Below are positions 34,424 to 44,235 of a DNA stretch of 64,000 nt, one piece after another. How positions within the stretch are numbered: the first letter of the stretch is position 1; every line of letters starts with the position of its first letter. A model generated the notes under the pieces. That model was not told the DNA's origin and searched no databases. It saw only the letters and a list, made by a program, of their open reading frames with translations. Position numbers and translations under genes: made by a program. The stretch is taken from positions 1 through 64,000 of the forward strand of contig NZ_BBIW01000014.1 in the NCBI RefSeq assembly GCF_000732325.1, written 5' to 3'. This DNA comes from Paenibacillus sp. TCA20 (lineage in GTDB: Bacteria > Bacillota > Bacilli > Paenibacillales > Paenibacillaceae).

Positions 34424-35665
34424 ATGAATCGTAAAAAAGGTCTTTTGACAATCGTTTCTATGCTTCTGATGGTTATCGTTCTTGCTGGCTGCAGCAGTGA
34501 CGATAAGAACACAATTACTTTTTGGACACCGTTAACTGGTGAAGACGGAGCTTATATGGATCAGCTCGTTAAAGAATATAATGCGACTGAACCAGAAATG
34601 AAAGTAAAACATGTAATTACCTCTGATATGTATACGAAATTATCCACAGTAATTAACTCCGGTAAAGGAATTCCAGATTTGGCGATTATCCATGCAGACC
34701 GCGTACCTGGTTATGTGAAGCAGAATGTACTTGAGCCAATGACAGGCATCCTGTCCGCACAGCCTGAAATTAACGAAAACAACTATCTGCCTCAAGCATG
34801 GTCAACAGGTACGATCGATGGAACGCAATACACAGTTCCTCTGGATATCCACGCGAACGTAATGTACTACAATAAGGATCTGCTTGCGAAGTACGGTGCA
34901 GAATCCTTCCTTGATGATAACAATGTAACAGTAGAAGAAATCCTGTCTCTCCAAGGGAAAATGGAAGAGGGAGATTATGTCGTCAATGATGCACTTCTGG
35001 GTTGGGCTATGCTCGGACAGCTGCAGAACTTAGGCGGCGATGTACAACAAGATGGTCAACCGGCCGTAAATACACCTGAGATGAAACAAGCGTATGAGTC
35101 CGTTAAGCAAATTGCAGATGCAGGCCTGATGACTCCGTTTGGTGAAGATGGTTACCTGATGTTCCAGTCCGGCAACGTTCTGTTCTCCACAGATGGAACT
35201 TGGAGTTCAACCGCTCACGCTGGTGTGGAAGGCTTGAACTTCGGTGTGACGAATGTATACTCTGCAAGCCCTGATAAATTTACAAACCGTTCTTCTTCCC
35301 ACTTGTTCGCGATGCTGACTAATGAAGCAAGAACAGATGAGAAGGAAGCAGGAATCGGCAGCTTCCTGGAGTTCATTCGCCAGAACTCCATTGAGTGGGC
35401 CAAAGCAGGACAGATCGTAGCAAGTAAGCAAGTATTTGAAAGTCCTGAATACCAGGATTATATGCAATCCTTCTTTACAACAGACGAGAAGCAAATTGAA
35501 TCTCTGTACATCTACACTTATGAATATTATCCATATGTAGCTGAAGTCGTAGATAAGTACTCTAATGATATCATTCGAGGCAACGTAGATATGGATGAAA
35601 CCTTACAGACGATGCAAAAAGAAGTCGAGGATAAAATTGCTCAAGGCAGCACCGGGGCTCAGTAA
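34424..35665 (+). CDS. Sugar ABC transporter substrate-binding lipoprotein
   Basis: 413 residues of the type 1 extracellular solute-binding family. Signal peptide with lipobox VIVLAGC, so it is anchored outside the membrane by Cys. The body shows FWTPLTGEDGAYMDQLVKEY and IPDLAIIHADRVP typical of CUT1 sugar binders. GGGGGG-type site before the ATG. First gene of a three-gene importer; likely substrate is an arabino- or xylo-oligosaccharide from the GH43 neighbour. Confidence 0.92.
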   Translation: MNRKKGLLTIVSMLLMVIVLAGCSSDDKNTITFWTPLTGEDGAYMDQLVKEYNATEPEMKVKHVITSDMYTKLSTVINSGKGIPDLAIIHADRVPGYVKQNVLEPMTGILSAQPEINENNYLPQAWSTGTIDGTQYTVPLDIHANVMYYNKDLLAKYGAESFLDDNNVTVEEILSLQGKMEEGDYVVNDALLGWAMLGQLQNLGGDVQQDGQPAVNTPEMKQAYESVKQIADAGLMTPFGEDGYLMFQSGNVLFSTDGTWSSTAHAGVEGLNFGVTNVYSASPDKFTNRSSSHLFAMLTNEARTDEKEAGIGSFLEFIRQNSIEWAKAGQIVASKQVFESPEYQDYMQSFFTTDEKQIESLYIYTYEYYPYVAEVVDKYSNDIIRGNVDMDETLQTMQKEVEDKIAQGSTGAQ

Positions 35666-35692
35666 AACAAACGACTAAACAAGAATATATAG

Positions 35693-35739
35693 GATGAACT
35701 GAAGATGACTCAGGGTTCAACATTCATCTTTAGTTCATC
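35693..35739 (+). terminator. Intercistronic hairpin 1
   Basis: GATGAACTGAAGATGA pairs with TCATCTTTAGTTCATC. No T run follows. Between binding-protein and permease genes. Confidence 0.55.
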
Positions 35740-35750
35740 GATTTAGTACA

Positions 35751-35784
35751 AAGTAATGTGCCATTTATGGCACATTACTTTTCC
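35751..35784 (+). terminator. Intercistronic hairpin 2
   Basis: Perfect 14-base stem AAGTAATGTGCCAT / ATGGCACATTACTT with TTTT, placed just before the permease ribosome site. Likely a leaky terminator or mRNA 3' shield that keeps binding protein levels above permease levels. Confidence 0.65.
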
Positions 35785-35804
35785 AAAAGGAGAATTGAAA
35801 GGCT

Positions 35805-36680
35805 ATGAAGAAGAGATCCTTTGCCCCTGTTTTCTTTGTTGGGCCCCATCTTATACTATTTCTGATCTTTATTCTGATACCGACGATCTACGGTATTTAT
35901 GCTTCGTTTACTCAGTGGAATTTAATCAATGACCCGGTTTGGGTTGGTCTTGATAACTATAAAACGATTCTTTTTGATAGTGAATCTACGTTTAATTATC
36001 AATTTTACAATGGTTTGAAGAATACACTGCTCTTTGTTCTTTTAAGTGTTCCGATCTTGATCGTAATCCCTCTGATGATTGCTGTGGCACTGGAGCATAA
36101 AAAAGTGAAATTGAAGGGAACTATTCAATCGATCATTTATATTCCAGGCCTCATTTCTATTTCTGCAGCTGCACTGATCTGGTCACTCATATTTAATAAG
36201 CAGTTAGGTGTTACCGGTAATGTATTCGGATCGGATACGGTCTGGGCTACAAATCAGCCGTATGCTTGGATTATTATCATTGTCATTACCGTTTGGGGCG
36301 GAGTTGGAGGTAACATGATTATCTACCGTGCCTCTATTAATGGTGTTTCCAAGGATTTGTACGAAGCTGCTGAGATGGACGGGGCAGGTTCTGTTCGCAG
36401 ATTTTTCAGCATTACATTGCCGTCTATTCGTTTCCCGCTTATTTATACCTTTGTTATGACAACTGCCGGCTCCTTTAACGTATTTGGTCAGCCGCTCATG
36501 ATGACTGACGGCGGACCGCAGCAGAGCACACACGTACTTATGATGTACATCAGACAACTCGCATTCGGTTCAGGTGAATCCTTGGCTGGTATGGCATCTG
36601 CTATGGCAGTGCTGCTGGGTCTCGTTATTTTGGTTATTTCGGCATTGCAATATTATGTAATGAACCGAAATGCGAACTAG
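35805..36680 (+). CDS. Sugar ABC transporter permease (MalF type)
   Basis: 291 residues, six hydrophobic segments. The cytoplasmic EAA loop that docks the ATPase reads EAAEMDGAGSVRRFFSITLP (about 190-209). AAAAGGAG before the ATG. Works with the next permease. No ATPase gene is present, so a shared MsmX-type ATPase is likely. Confidence 0.93.
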   Translation: MKKRSFAPVFFVGPHLILFLIFILIPTIYGIYASFTQWNLINDPVWVGLDNYKTILFDSESTFNYQFYNGLKNTLLFVLLSVPILIVIPLMIAVALEHKKVKLKGTIQSIIYIPGLISISAAALIWSLIFNKQLGVTGNVFGSDTVWATNQPYAWIIIIVITVWGGVGGNMIIYRASINGVSKDLYEAAEMDGAGSVRRFFSITLPSIRFPLIYTFVMTTAGSFNVFGQPLMMTDGGPQQSTHVLMMYIRQLAFGSGESLAGMASAMAVLLGLVILVISALQYYVMNRNAN

Positions 36681-36712
36681 GAAGTGGATACGGAAGGGGC
36701 AGATGGTTCAAA

Positions 36713-37558
36713 ATGAAAAAGAAAATCAATATTTCGAAATATATATCGTACCTATTTCTTATAGCGATTTGTGTCATTTGGGCGATTCCTGTTCTATTTG
36801 GGATTACGACATCGTTTCGTTCCCAGACGGAAGTGGTTTCGACCGGCTTCAGATTGCTGCCGGTTGACTGGGACTTCAATAACTATGTGACCATATTGGA
36901 GAATACGTCTACTGCTCCGATCTTGCGCTGGTTAATGAATTCTTTGTTTATTGCGATTTCGCACACAGCACTCGTTATTGTCATTATCTCGATCACAGGT
37001 TATGGCTATACACGTATGAACTTTAAGGGAAGAGACGCTTTGTTCTTTACCTTACTCGGGATTTCGTTCTTCCCAGCGGTTGTAAACCTGATTCCTTCTT
37101 ACAAGATCATTGAAACACTTGGCTGGGTAAATACGGCATGGGCGATGATTATTCCGGGTCTTGCCGGTATGGGGAACATCTTCTTGGTAAGACAGTTTAT
37201 GAAGGGCATTCCACACGACCTTGATGAATCTGCTCGCGTGGACGGAGCCGGTGATTTCAGAATTTATTTCTCTGTCATACTGCCGTTGGTTAAACCGGTA
37301 CTGGTCGTTTGCGGCTTGTTCTCATTCATCGGTTCCTGGAATGACTTCCTATGGCCGGTTATCGTATACACGGATGTTGAGAAAATGCCGATTACGGCAG
37401 GCTTGCTCTTGCTTCAAGATATTTATGGTAACTATCGCCTGATTGGACAACTCATGGGATCTGCAATGCTTGCAATTATTCCTACACTAATACTATTTAT
37501 CTTTGCACAGAAATACTTTATGCAGTCCATTAACCTGAACTCAGGTATTAAAGGTTGA
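36713..37558 (+). CDS. Sugar ABC transporter permease (MalG type)
   Basis: 281 residues, six hydrophobic segments, EAA loop ESARVDGAGDFRIYFSVILP (about 170-189). It follows the MalF-type gene by 32 bases. Last gene of the importer, before a very strong hairpin. N-terminal MKKKINISKYISYLFLI is a typical start-transfer segment. Confidence 0.93.
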   Translation: MKKKINISKYISYLFLIAICVIWAIPVLFGITTSFRSQTEVVSTGFRLLPVDWDFNNYVTILENTSTAPILRWLMNSLFIAISHTALVIVIISITGYGYTRMNFKGRDALFFTLLGISFFPAVVNLIPSYKIIETLGWVNTAWAMIIPGLAGMGNIFLVRQFMKGIPHDLDESARVDGAGDFRIYFSVILPLVKPVLVVCGLFSFIGSWNDFLWPVIVYTDVEKMPITAGLLLLQDIYGNYRLIGQLMGSAMLAIIPTLILFIFAQKYFMQSINLNSGIKG

Positions 37559-37606
37559 TTGAGAAGACTGCTGAATAGGACACCGTTCAAGTCCGATTCA
37601 AAGTCC

Positions 37607-37653
37607 AAGCGAAAAGAAGCCTTCTCCATAACGGAGAAGGCTTCTTTTCGCTT
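37607..37653. terminator. Strong 21-bp two-way terminator
   Basis: Perfect 21-base stem starting AAGCGAAAAGAAGCC, loop ATAAC, with T/A-rich arms that act on both strands. Between the importer and the convergent small gene. Confidence 0.85.
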
Positions 37654-37663
37654 GATCTATATA

Positions 37664-38024
37664 TTATCCCAGATAGATATCTCTTGGAGCACATTCTTTT
37701 ATCGTCTGCTGGTTAACCCGGTGCTCCTCGATGTAGGAGTCAATAATATGCCCTAATTTCTTTACAATTTCTTTCTTGGTTTGATGTATGTAATTCTCAG
37801 AACAGAACGCCGAGCAGACGATGGTCCCATTCGCATAAGATTTAGTATCCATGGTGATCGTATTTAGTTTCTCCTTATATAATCTTTTGACAGGTCCGTT
37901 CTCTTCCCGGATTTCGTAATAACGGTTTGTCTCAATAAGCAGCTTCCAGGGAATCACAAGCAGTTTGAATTGATCGTTTTTTTAACTCAGCAGATATTTT
38001 ATAGATTTGAATTGGTGCGCTCAT
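37664..38024 (-). pseudogene. Small gene interrupted by a frameshift at a seven-A run
   Basis: A start ATG at 38024 with AAGGAGG upstream reads MSAPIQIYKISAELKK, then meets a run of seven A (plus-strand T at 37977-37983). Past that run the coding potential moves to another frame: KLLVIPWKLLIETNRYYEIR and on to a stop at 37664. With one A fewer the two parts join into a 119-residue protein of unknown family. The downstream part alone would have to start at GTG 37957 with no ribosome site. It could be a true pseudogene, a sequencing slip or a slippage-controlled gene. I do not recognise the protein. Confidence 0.65.
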
Positions 38025-38233
38025 CGTGGATTAAAACCTCCTTATATCGGAACAAGACCCTTTTTATATGATTTGTAACAAAGACTATTAATATGGAAAT
38101 TATATCATCTGAAAGGATCATATCCCAATGTAATATATGGTAATCTACGGTTTTCTATATGAGCTGTTACAACGTCGAAAGCAGCCCAATCCGAAAACTA
38201 AGAGCTGCTCTCGTACTCATCAGTTGGAGGGAA
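38025..38233 (-). other. Intergenic region between small gene and GH13 gene
   Basis: About 210 A+T-rich bases with the ribosome site AAGGAGG of the small gene at its left end. GATATAATT on the minus strand near 38100 may be a -10. No gene seen. Confidence 0.35.
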
Positions 38234-39943
38234 TCAGTGAAGTGAAGGTGCCAGCACAATAGCCTCATACGGCTTCAGAACACCACTCTTGAGATCAATT
38301 ATTTCATTCGGTTCTTTGTAATTCCCTATAAGCAGGCGGGGATCCGAGAGTCGTTCTATATCATTCGAATCAAGGGAGTAAGCTGCTTCTTCCTCTGAGA
38401 AGTTAAGCAGAACGAGCCAAGTCTGATCCTCAAATAAACGCAGATACGCAAAAACTTGAGGATGATCGGTTAGAATTGCCTTATACTCTCCGTAGGTGAG
38501 TGCAGCATGGTTTTTACGAATATTAATAAGCTGTCGATAGTAGTTTAATACGGAATAGGGATCTGATTCCTGTTCCTTGACATTAACCTCCTTGTAATTT
38601 GGGTTTACTGGGAGCCAAGGCTCGCCGGTAGTAAATCCAGCATGAATGCTCTCGTCCCATTGCATAGGGGTCCGTGCATGATCTCTTGCTTTTCTTCGAA
38701 TTCGCTGCATGATCTTCTCTTCATCTTCCCCTCGTTCATTGACCATGACATCGTAATAGGCAATTGCCTGCTGCTCTTTGATATCATCAATCGAATGAAG
38801 CTTAGGATTGTTGGTCATCCCGAGCTCATCACCTTGCAGCATAAAAGGGGTTCCTTTTAACGTATACAGCATGGTACCGATCATTTTGGCGGATTGGACC
38901 CTGTACTTACCCGGGTGGCCAAAGGTATTGACCAGCCGGGGCTGATCATGATTGCTGAAGTAAAGTCCGAACCATCCGCCGGGGTCGCCGACGTTTTTTT
39001 GCCATTTCTGCATGACCTCCCGCAACTCGTCAAGTGTCCATTCTTTTTGTTTAAATTCATCTTCTGGAAGATTACCGAGCGTAGTAGCTTCAGGAGAGAT
39101 GACCATGGACAATTCTTTGCGATCCGGGTGTGTATAGTCGAGTACATCCTGCTCACTGATATAGGACATTTCACCCGCAGTGAAAATATCGTAATGAGAG
39201 AACACTTTCTCATGCATTTCCTGCAAATAATCGTGAATATTCGGTCCATTCTTAATGAAGGGCTCACCGTTCGATTGCAGTCTCGATAGATTCGAGTCAG
39301 GGAAGGTTTGATCCTTGGAGATTGCATTCACTGCATCGATACGAAATCCGTCAATGCCTTTATCCAGCCAGAATCGCATCATCTTATACATGCTTTCGCG
39401 CAGATCAGGATTGTCCCAATTCAGATCCGGCTGAGTCGAGTTATAGAGGTGCATGTAATATTCCTCATTCTCTTCATCAAAGGTCCAGGCAGACTTGCCA
39501 AGATAAGAGGTCCAGTTGTTAGGAGGGCCGCCGTCTGCTCCGGCAGGTCTCCAAATGTAGTAATTCCGGTAACGACTATGCTTGTTAGAGCGTGATTCTC
39601 TGAACCAGGGATGCTGATCGGAAGTATGGTTTAAGACCAGATCCATGAGAAGTCCCATCTCTCTGTTGTGAACCTCCTCCAGCAGCAGATCAAAATCACT
39701 CATCGTTCCGTATTCAGGCTGGATCGCATAATAGTCGGTAATGTCATAGCCATGATCAATGTCCGGCGATTTGTAAATGGGATTCAGCCAAAGGGCGGTT
39801 ACTCCTAAACTCTGCAAATAATCTAGCTTGGAAATAATTCCAGGCAGATCTCCGATCCCATCCCCGTTACTATCTTTAAAGCTGCGCGGATAAATTTCAT
39901 ATATGATGTTTTGCTTCCAGGCTTTTTTGTACTTGATATGCAT
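38234..39943 (-). CDS. GH13 alpha-glucosidase / oligo-1,6-glucosidase
   Basis: 569-residue cytosolic enzyme that releases glucose from isomaltose- or maltose-type oligosaccharides. GH13 regions are clear: MDLVLNHTSDQHPWF, nucleophile Asp in GFRIDAVN (about 200), acid/base Glu in TAGEMSY (about 257), and transition-state Asp in FSNHDQPR (about 329). Calcium-site-like DSNGDGIGDLPGI at 24-36. AAAGGGG before the ATG. No signal peptide. MalL, trehalase TreA and dextran glucosidase are close relatives; sequence by eye cannot separate them. Confidence 0.93.
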   Translation of the reverse strand: MHIKYKKAWKQNIIYEIYPRSFKDSNGDGIGDLPGIISKLDYLQSLGVTALWLNPIYKSPDIDHGYDITDYYAIQPEYGTMSDFDLLLEEVHNREMGLLMDLVLNHTSDQHPWFRESRSNKHSRYRNYYIWRPAGADGGPPNNWTSYLGKSAWTFDEENEEYYMHLYNSTQPDLNWDNPDLRESMYKMMRFWLDKGIDGFRIDAVNAISKDQTFPDSNLSRLQSNGEPFIKNGPNIHDYLQEMHEKVFSHYDIFTAGEMSYISEQDVLDYTHPDRKELSMVISPEATTLGNLPEDEFKQKEWTLDELREVMQKWQKNVGDPGGWFGLYFSNHDQPRLVNTFGHPGKYRVQSAKMIGTMLYTLKGTPFMLQGDELGMTNNPKLHSIDDIKEQQAIAYYDVMVNERGEDEEKIMQRIRRKARDHARTPMQWDESIHAGFTTGEPWLPVNPNYKEVNVKEQESDPYSVLNYYRQLINIRKNHAALTYGEYKAILTDHPQVFAYLRLFEDQTWLVLLNFSEEEAAYSLDSNDIERLSDPRLLIGNYKEPNEIIDLKSGVLKPYEAIVLAPSLH

Positions 39944-40166
39944 GAAATACCCCTTTCCAATTCAATTGAGTATTGCATAGAGTTAATACCCGAAAATGAA
40001 CAGGGAAAATCGTCAATGGTACGCCGGCAGATTTGTAAGCAATGGCTGGTCTTTTGGATGGATGTCTAGAGTGAGCGTCATCTTCCAATTAAAGAATGAT
40101 TATGAGGGTTTGGGGTTAAAATACAATCGATCCTATACAATCCATCACAGCAGGGAGTTTTTTAAA

Positions 40167-41885
40167 TTGTGGGAAACCCTATTATCCTATTTCCCTGACG
40201 GGGGAATGTGGATCCAGGCAGCTGTCGTATTCGTCCTTCCGGTTGTAATGATGAAGGCTGCTGCTGACCTTAATCGTTATGTGAAAGCAACGAACCGGAG
40301 CAAGAAGGCGAACACCTCCTCCGGTCAAGTAAGCAGTTCTCCCGAACAAGACAACAGTTCCGGTCAGAGTAAAGAAGCTGAACAGACAGAGCAGGAATCC
40401 AGTCAGCCGCTCACGGGGAACTACGATTCAGATATGCAGCTGATACAAAAGAGCATCGGCGACAATTCTGACGTGCATATCAGGGAATTTGTCATTAAGG
40501 GCTTGAACAATCGAGCTGCCATTATCTATGTAGATGGTCTGACGGATCCTGATCTGATCAACACCCATGTCCTTGCTCCGCTGATGAGAGAGGGAATACC
40601 CCAAGATGAAGCAGAGAAACTTCATTCGAGTGAGGATTTGGAGAAATATTTGCAGCAGCAGCAGCTTCCGGTCATCGGAATGATGGAATCTAAACAGCTC
40701 GGTATAACCGTGGAGAAGATGCTGGCAGGCTATGCGGGTTTGCTCGTTGACGGAGCTTGTGGCGTGATGATTGTAGGCTCCCCCAAAGGCAAGCAGCGAA
40801 GTGCGGAGGAGCCTTTGTCAGAGGCTCTGCTTCGTGGTCCGAGAGTCGGCTTCACGGAAAAATTGAATGATAACACAGCACTTCTGCGGCTGCATGGTCG
40901 AAATAGCAGTCTCCAAATTACCCAGCTCGAAGTAGGAAATCGTGTGAAGAAGGATATTGTCATCGCTTATATGAACGATATTGCCGATTCGCAGCTGGTA
41001 GAAGAAGTTCAGAAACGAATTGAACAAATCAGCATTGATGACCCGCTCGAATCGGGATATATTGAGCAGCTGATTGAAGATAACTGGCTCAGCCCCTTTC
41101 AACAGACCCAAAACACCGAAAGGCCGGACAGAGTCATTGGTGCTCTATTGGAGGGACGTGTCGCTATTCTTCTGGATGGAACTCCCTTTGCCTTAATCGT
41201 ACCTGTATCCTTCAGCATGCTGCTGCAGTCACCAGAGGATTATTATGAACGCTGGGTTTGGGGAACCTTCATCCGGCTCATTCGCTATTTGGCTGCTCTC
41301 ATCGCTTTGCTTGGACCTGCGATGTATATCTCTTTTATATCGTTCCATCCGGGGCTTATTCCTACCAAGCTGGCACTCACCATTATTAATACAAGGGCTG
41401 GTGTTCCCTTTCCTTCGATCATCGAAGCACTGATTATGGAGGTCGCTATTGAGATTCTAAGAGAAGCAGGAATAAGACTGCCTAAGCCGGTCGGACCCGC
41501 GATGGGTATCGTTGGCGGTCTCATTATCGGGGAAGCAGCCGTCCAGGCGGGCATTGTCAGTCCGTTTCTGGTCATCATCGTAGCAGTAACGGCAATATCC
41601 TCCTTCTCTATTCCGATGTATAGTGCCGGCATTATCATCCGAGTGCTCCGTTTTGGAGCCATGTTCAGCGCAGCGCTATTCGGACTATTTGGGGTCATTA
41701 TGTTCTTTTTGCTGCTATGTAGTCATCTTGTAAGACTCAAGAGCTTTGGTGTTCCATATACCGCTCCGATGATCTCCTACAAGCCATCCGACTGGAAGGA
41801 CTTTATCGTTCGAGCTCCCATGTTCATGATGAGCAAGAGGCCCAGCACGACGAGGGGCAAGGACCGGGATCGCATGAAATCATAA
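40167..41885 (+). CDS. Spore germination receptor A subunit (GerA/GerKA family)
   Basis: 572 residues. It sits in the spore inner membrane and with B and C subunits senses nutrient germinants. The typical block [20 protein letters not shown] and the five or so C-terminal membrane segments are present. An extra N-terminal membrane segment (about 11-30) and a Ser/Gln/Glu-rich linker (about 40-85) precede the usual domain. The TTG at 40167 has AGGGAG nine bases upstream; the longer frame to 39996 has no site and would add an atypical 57 residues. First gene of a five-gene cluster. Confidence 0.88.
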   Translation: MWETLLSYFPDGGMWIQAAVVFVLPVVMMKAAADLNRYVKATNRSKKANTSSGQVSSSPEQDNSSGQSKEAEQTEQESSQPLTGNYDSDMQLIQKSIGDNSDVHIREFVIKGLNNRAAIIYVDGLTDPDLINTHVLAPLMREGIPQDEAEKLHSSEDLEKYLQQQQLPVIGMMESKQLGITVEKMLAGYAGLLVDGACGVMIVGSPKGKQRSAEEPLSEALLRGPRVGFTEKLNDNTALLRLHGRNSSLQITQLEVGNRVKKDIVIAYMNDIADSQLVEEVQKRIEQISIDDPLESGYIEQLIEDNWLSPFQQTQNTERPDRVIGALLEGRVAILLDGTPFALIVPVSFSMLLQSPEDYYERWVWGTFIRLIRYLAALIALLGPAMYISFISFHPGLIPTKLALTIINTRAGVPFPSIIEALIMEVAIEILREAGIRLPKPVGPAMGIVGGLIIGEAAVQAGIVSPFLVIIVAVTAISSFSIPMYSAGIIIRVLRFGAMFSAALFGLFGVIMFFLLLCSHLVRLKSFGVPYTAPMISYKPSDWKDFIVRAPMFMMSKRPSTTRGKDRDRMKS

Positions 41886-41918
41886 ACTTTGGCAAATAGA
41901 AAAGAGTGATGGCCTACA

Positions 41919-43043
41919 ATGAGCAGCAATCTGAAAAAGGCAGAAGATCAAATAACAACGACCCAGGCATCGGTTTTTGTAATCAACTACATGCTTGGGG
42001 CCGGCATCCTGACGATGCCAAGGACGATGGCCAAGGCGGTCGGAACACCGGATGTCTGGATTTCAGTTCTCTTGTCAAGCGTAATCACCTTTGCTGCAGG
42101 CATCATTATAGCGCGTTTATGCATGAGATTTCCCGGGAAGACCGTGTTTCAGTTCACGCGCGAGATTACGGGGAAATGGATTGCCTATATCATCTGTTTT
42201 TGCATTATCAGCTACTTTGTCACCATTTCCGCCTTTGAAATCCGGGTGATGGCGGAAGTTACCCGGCTGTATCTGCTGGAAGCAACCCCGGTATGGTCCT
42301 ATGTCATGATTTTTATGTGGGTGGGCTTTTATTTGGTAATCGGCGGAATTAATCCGATTGCGCGGCTGTATCAGATTATCCTGCCGATTACACTGGTCAT
42401 TTTTGTCGTTATCATCCTGCTCAGTGTCCACTTGTTCGATATCAACAACCTAAGACCTGTACTTGGAATGGGAATCATGCCGGTCATAAAGGGGATCAAG
42501 CCCTCATTGTTTTCATTTACCGGATTTGAAGCCATGTTAGTCGTCGCGGCCTATATGAAGCATCCAAATAAGGGAGTAAAAGCAGTCGTTTACGGCATAT
42601 CAGTACCGCTGGTCGTATACTTGATTACCGTCATTATGGTCATTGGCGGCTTGTCGCTGGATGGCACTTTAACCAAAACCTGGCCCACGCTTGATCTGCT
42701 GCGCAGTTTTGAAACCGAAGGTCTTATCTTTGAGAGGTTCGAATCTCTACTGCTCGTTATTTGGATCATGCAGATTTTCTCAACGTTTACCATTACACAT
42801 TATGCTGCCTCCCTTGGTGGTGCCCAGCTGTTTAAAGGACGTAAAATTACACCTTTTCTACTGCTGCTCTTGCCCGTCAACTATGTCATCGCGATGCTGC
42901 CGAAGGACATTAATGAAACGTTCATCCTTGGTGATATTCTGGGCAATTTCTCACTGGTGCTGTTCTGCGGACTTCCACTAGTTCTTCTCATCATTAGTCT
43001 CATACGTAAGAAAGGAGGGAAGCAAAGTGAACAACCTGCGTAA
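41919..43043 (+). CDS. Spore germination receptor B subunit (GerAB/APC type)
   Basis: 374 residues, about ten hydrophobic segments, related to amino-acid permeases. Start TTQASVFVINYMLGAGILTM is the family hallmark. It probably forms the germinant-binding membrane part. Ribosome site is weak. It overlaps the C-subunit gene by 17 bases. Confidence 0.92.
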   Translation: MSSNLKKAEDQITTTQASVFVINYMLGAGILTMPRTMAKAVGTPDVWISVLLSSVITFAAGIIIARLCMRFPGKTVFQFTREITGKWIAYIICFCIISYFVTISAFEIRVMAEVTRLYLLEATPVWSYVMIFMWVGFYLVIGGINPIARLYQIILPITLVIFVVIILLSVHLFDINNLRPVLGMGIMPVIKGIKPSLFSFTGFEAMLVVAAYMKHPNKGVKAVVYGISVPLVVYLITVIMVIGGLSLDGTLTKTWPTLDLLRSFETEGLIFERFESLLLVIWIMQIFSTFTITHYAASLGGAQLFKGRKITPFLLLLLPVNYVIAMLPKDINETFILGDILGNFSLVLFCGLPLVLLIISLIRKKGGKQSEQPA

Positions 43044-44217
43044 AGCGCTCAAGCTGATGGCCATATTTATCCTGACCGTCTGCTTGTCGGGCTGCTGGAG
43101 CAGCCGGGAGATTGAGGATTTGAGAGTATACGTTGGCGTCGGACTGGATGTGGCGGATGAAACAAAATTTGAAGAAGAGGTCAATAAGCGCGGAGGACAT
43201 TATCCTAAGAAGAATGTGATAACAGCTACGGTACAAATTGTGCCGGGAACGAAATCGCAGACATCTCAGGGACAGAGCGGCCAGGCAGGTGAATCATACC
43301 TTAACGAAAGACTCACCGGCGATTCCCTTCTGCAAATATTTAGGCAATTCTCGCTGAGAAGAGATCGCCCTCTGATCGGCCATCATTTGAAAGTAATCGT
43401 CATCTCTAGTGAATTGGCTGCGAAATATAGCTTGGAGCAGCTGCTTGATTTTATATTACGTGATAATGATATCCGGCCCAGTACCCTAGTTCTGATCAGC
43501 CAGCAAAAAGCGATTGATGTGCTGAGTGCCAGTCAGCCAGGTGAAGTTCCGGCCTTTAATCTGAGAGGGCTTGTCCGTAATCGGCAGCGTACGAACCGGA
43601 TTCTGCCTGCCGTTTCACTTGGGAAGCTGGAAGGATTAATGCAGTCCAGACAAAGCTTTGTATTGCAGAATGTCATCATGGCAGAGAATGAATTGAAATT
43701 TGTCGGCGGTGCGCTTTTTGAAGGAGATACGAATAAATATATTGGCAGGCTGAATCAAGTGGATATTGAAGCGATTTCCTGGATAGAGGGGAGTCCGGGC
43801 GGGGTGCTCAAGACTTATTCGGATAAGGGCGATACGATCGTATATGAGATTGCTTCAATTAGCAGCAAAATTACTCCTAAGCTGGAAGGAGACGAGCTCT
43901 CTATTCATCTTGATGTGAGATCAAAGGGAAGATTGATTGAGGATTGGAGCTATCCCGAAGAGCCCACTGATTCAGAATATATTGTAGAGCAGGAAAAGAA
44001 ATTCAATGAAACTGTAAAAAATGAAATCAAAGTACTGCTGGACAAGCTGCAGCATACATATCATGCCGATGTAGTCGGTTTTGGTAAGGAAGTCCGTATT
44101 AAATACCCGGGATATTACAACAAGGTAAAGGAACGATGGGATGAAGTCTTTAGCGAAATTCCTGTCACTTACGATGTGGATTTGGAGATTGTGGATTATG
44201 GATCAACATTGGAATAA
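43027..44217 (+). CDS. Spore germination lipoprotein C subunit (Ger(x)C)
   Basis: 396 residues with signal peptide and lipobox CLSGCWSSREIEDL, the usual GerC start. The family C-terminal block FNETVKNEIKVLLDK and DVVGFGKEVRIKYPGYY is present. GAAAGGAGGG upstream. Third of the cluster, overlapping the B gene. Confidence 0.93.
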   Translation: MNNLRKALKLMAIFILTVCLSGCWSSREIEDLRVYVGVGLDVADETKFEEEVNKRGGHYPKKNVITATVQIVPGTKSQTSQGQSGQAGESYLNERLTGDSLLQIFRQFSLRRDRPLIGHHLKVIVISSELAAKYSLEQLLDFILRDNDIRPSTLVLISQQKAIDVLSASQPGEVPAFNLRGLVRNRQRTNRILPAVSLGKLEGLMQSRQSFVLQNVIMAENELKFVGGALFEGDTNKYIGRLNQVDIEAISWIEGSPGGVLKTYSDKGDTIVYEIASISSKITPKLEGDELSIHLDVRSKGRLIEDWSYPEEPTDSEYIVEQEKKFNETVKNEIKVLLDKLQHTYHADVVGFGKEVRIKYPGYYNKVKERWDEVFSEIPVTYDVDLEIVDYGSTLE

Positions 44218-44235
44218 CCAGAAGGAGTGGAGAGG

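Noticed and set aside
40094-40127. Sigma-G promoter before the germination cluster
   Set aside because: GAATG and an AATACAA-like -10 are present but 21 bases apart, too far for the consensus.
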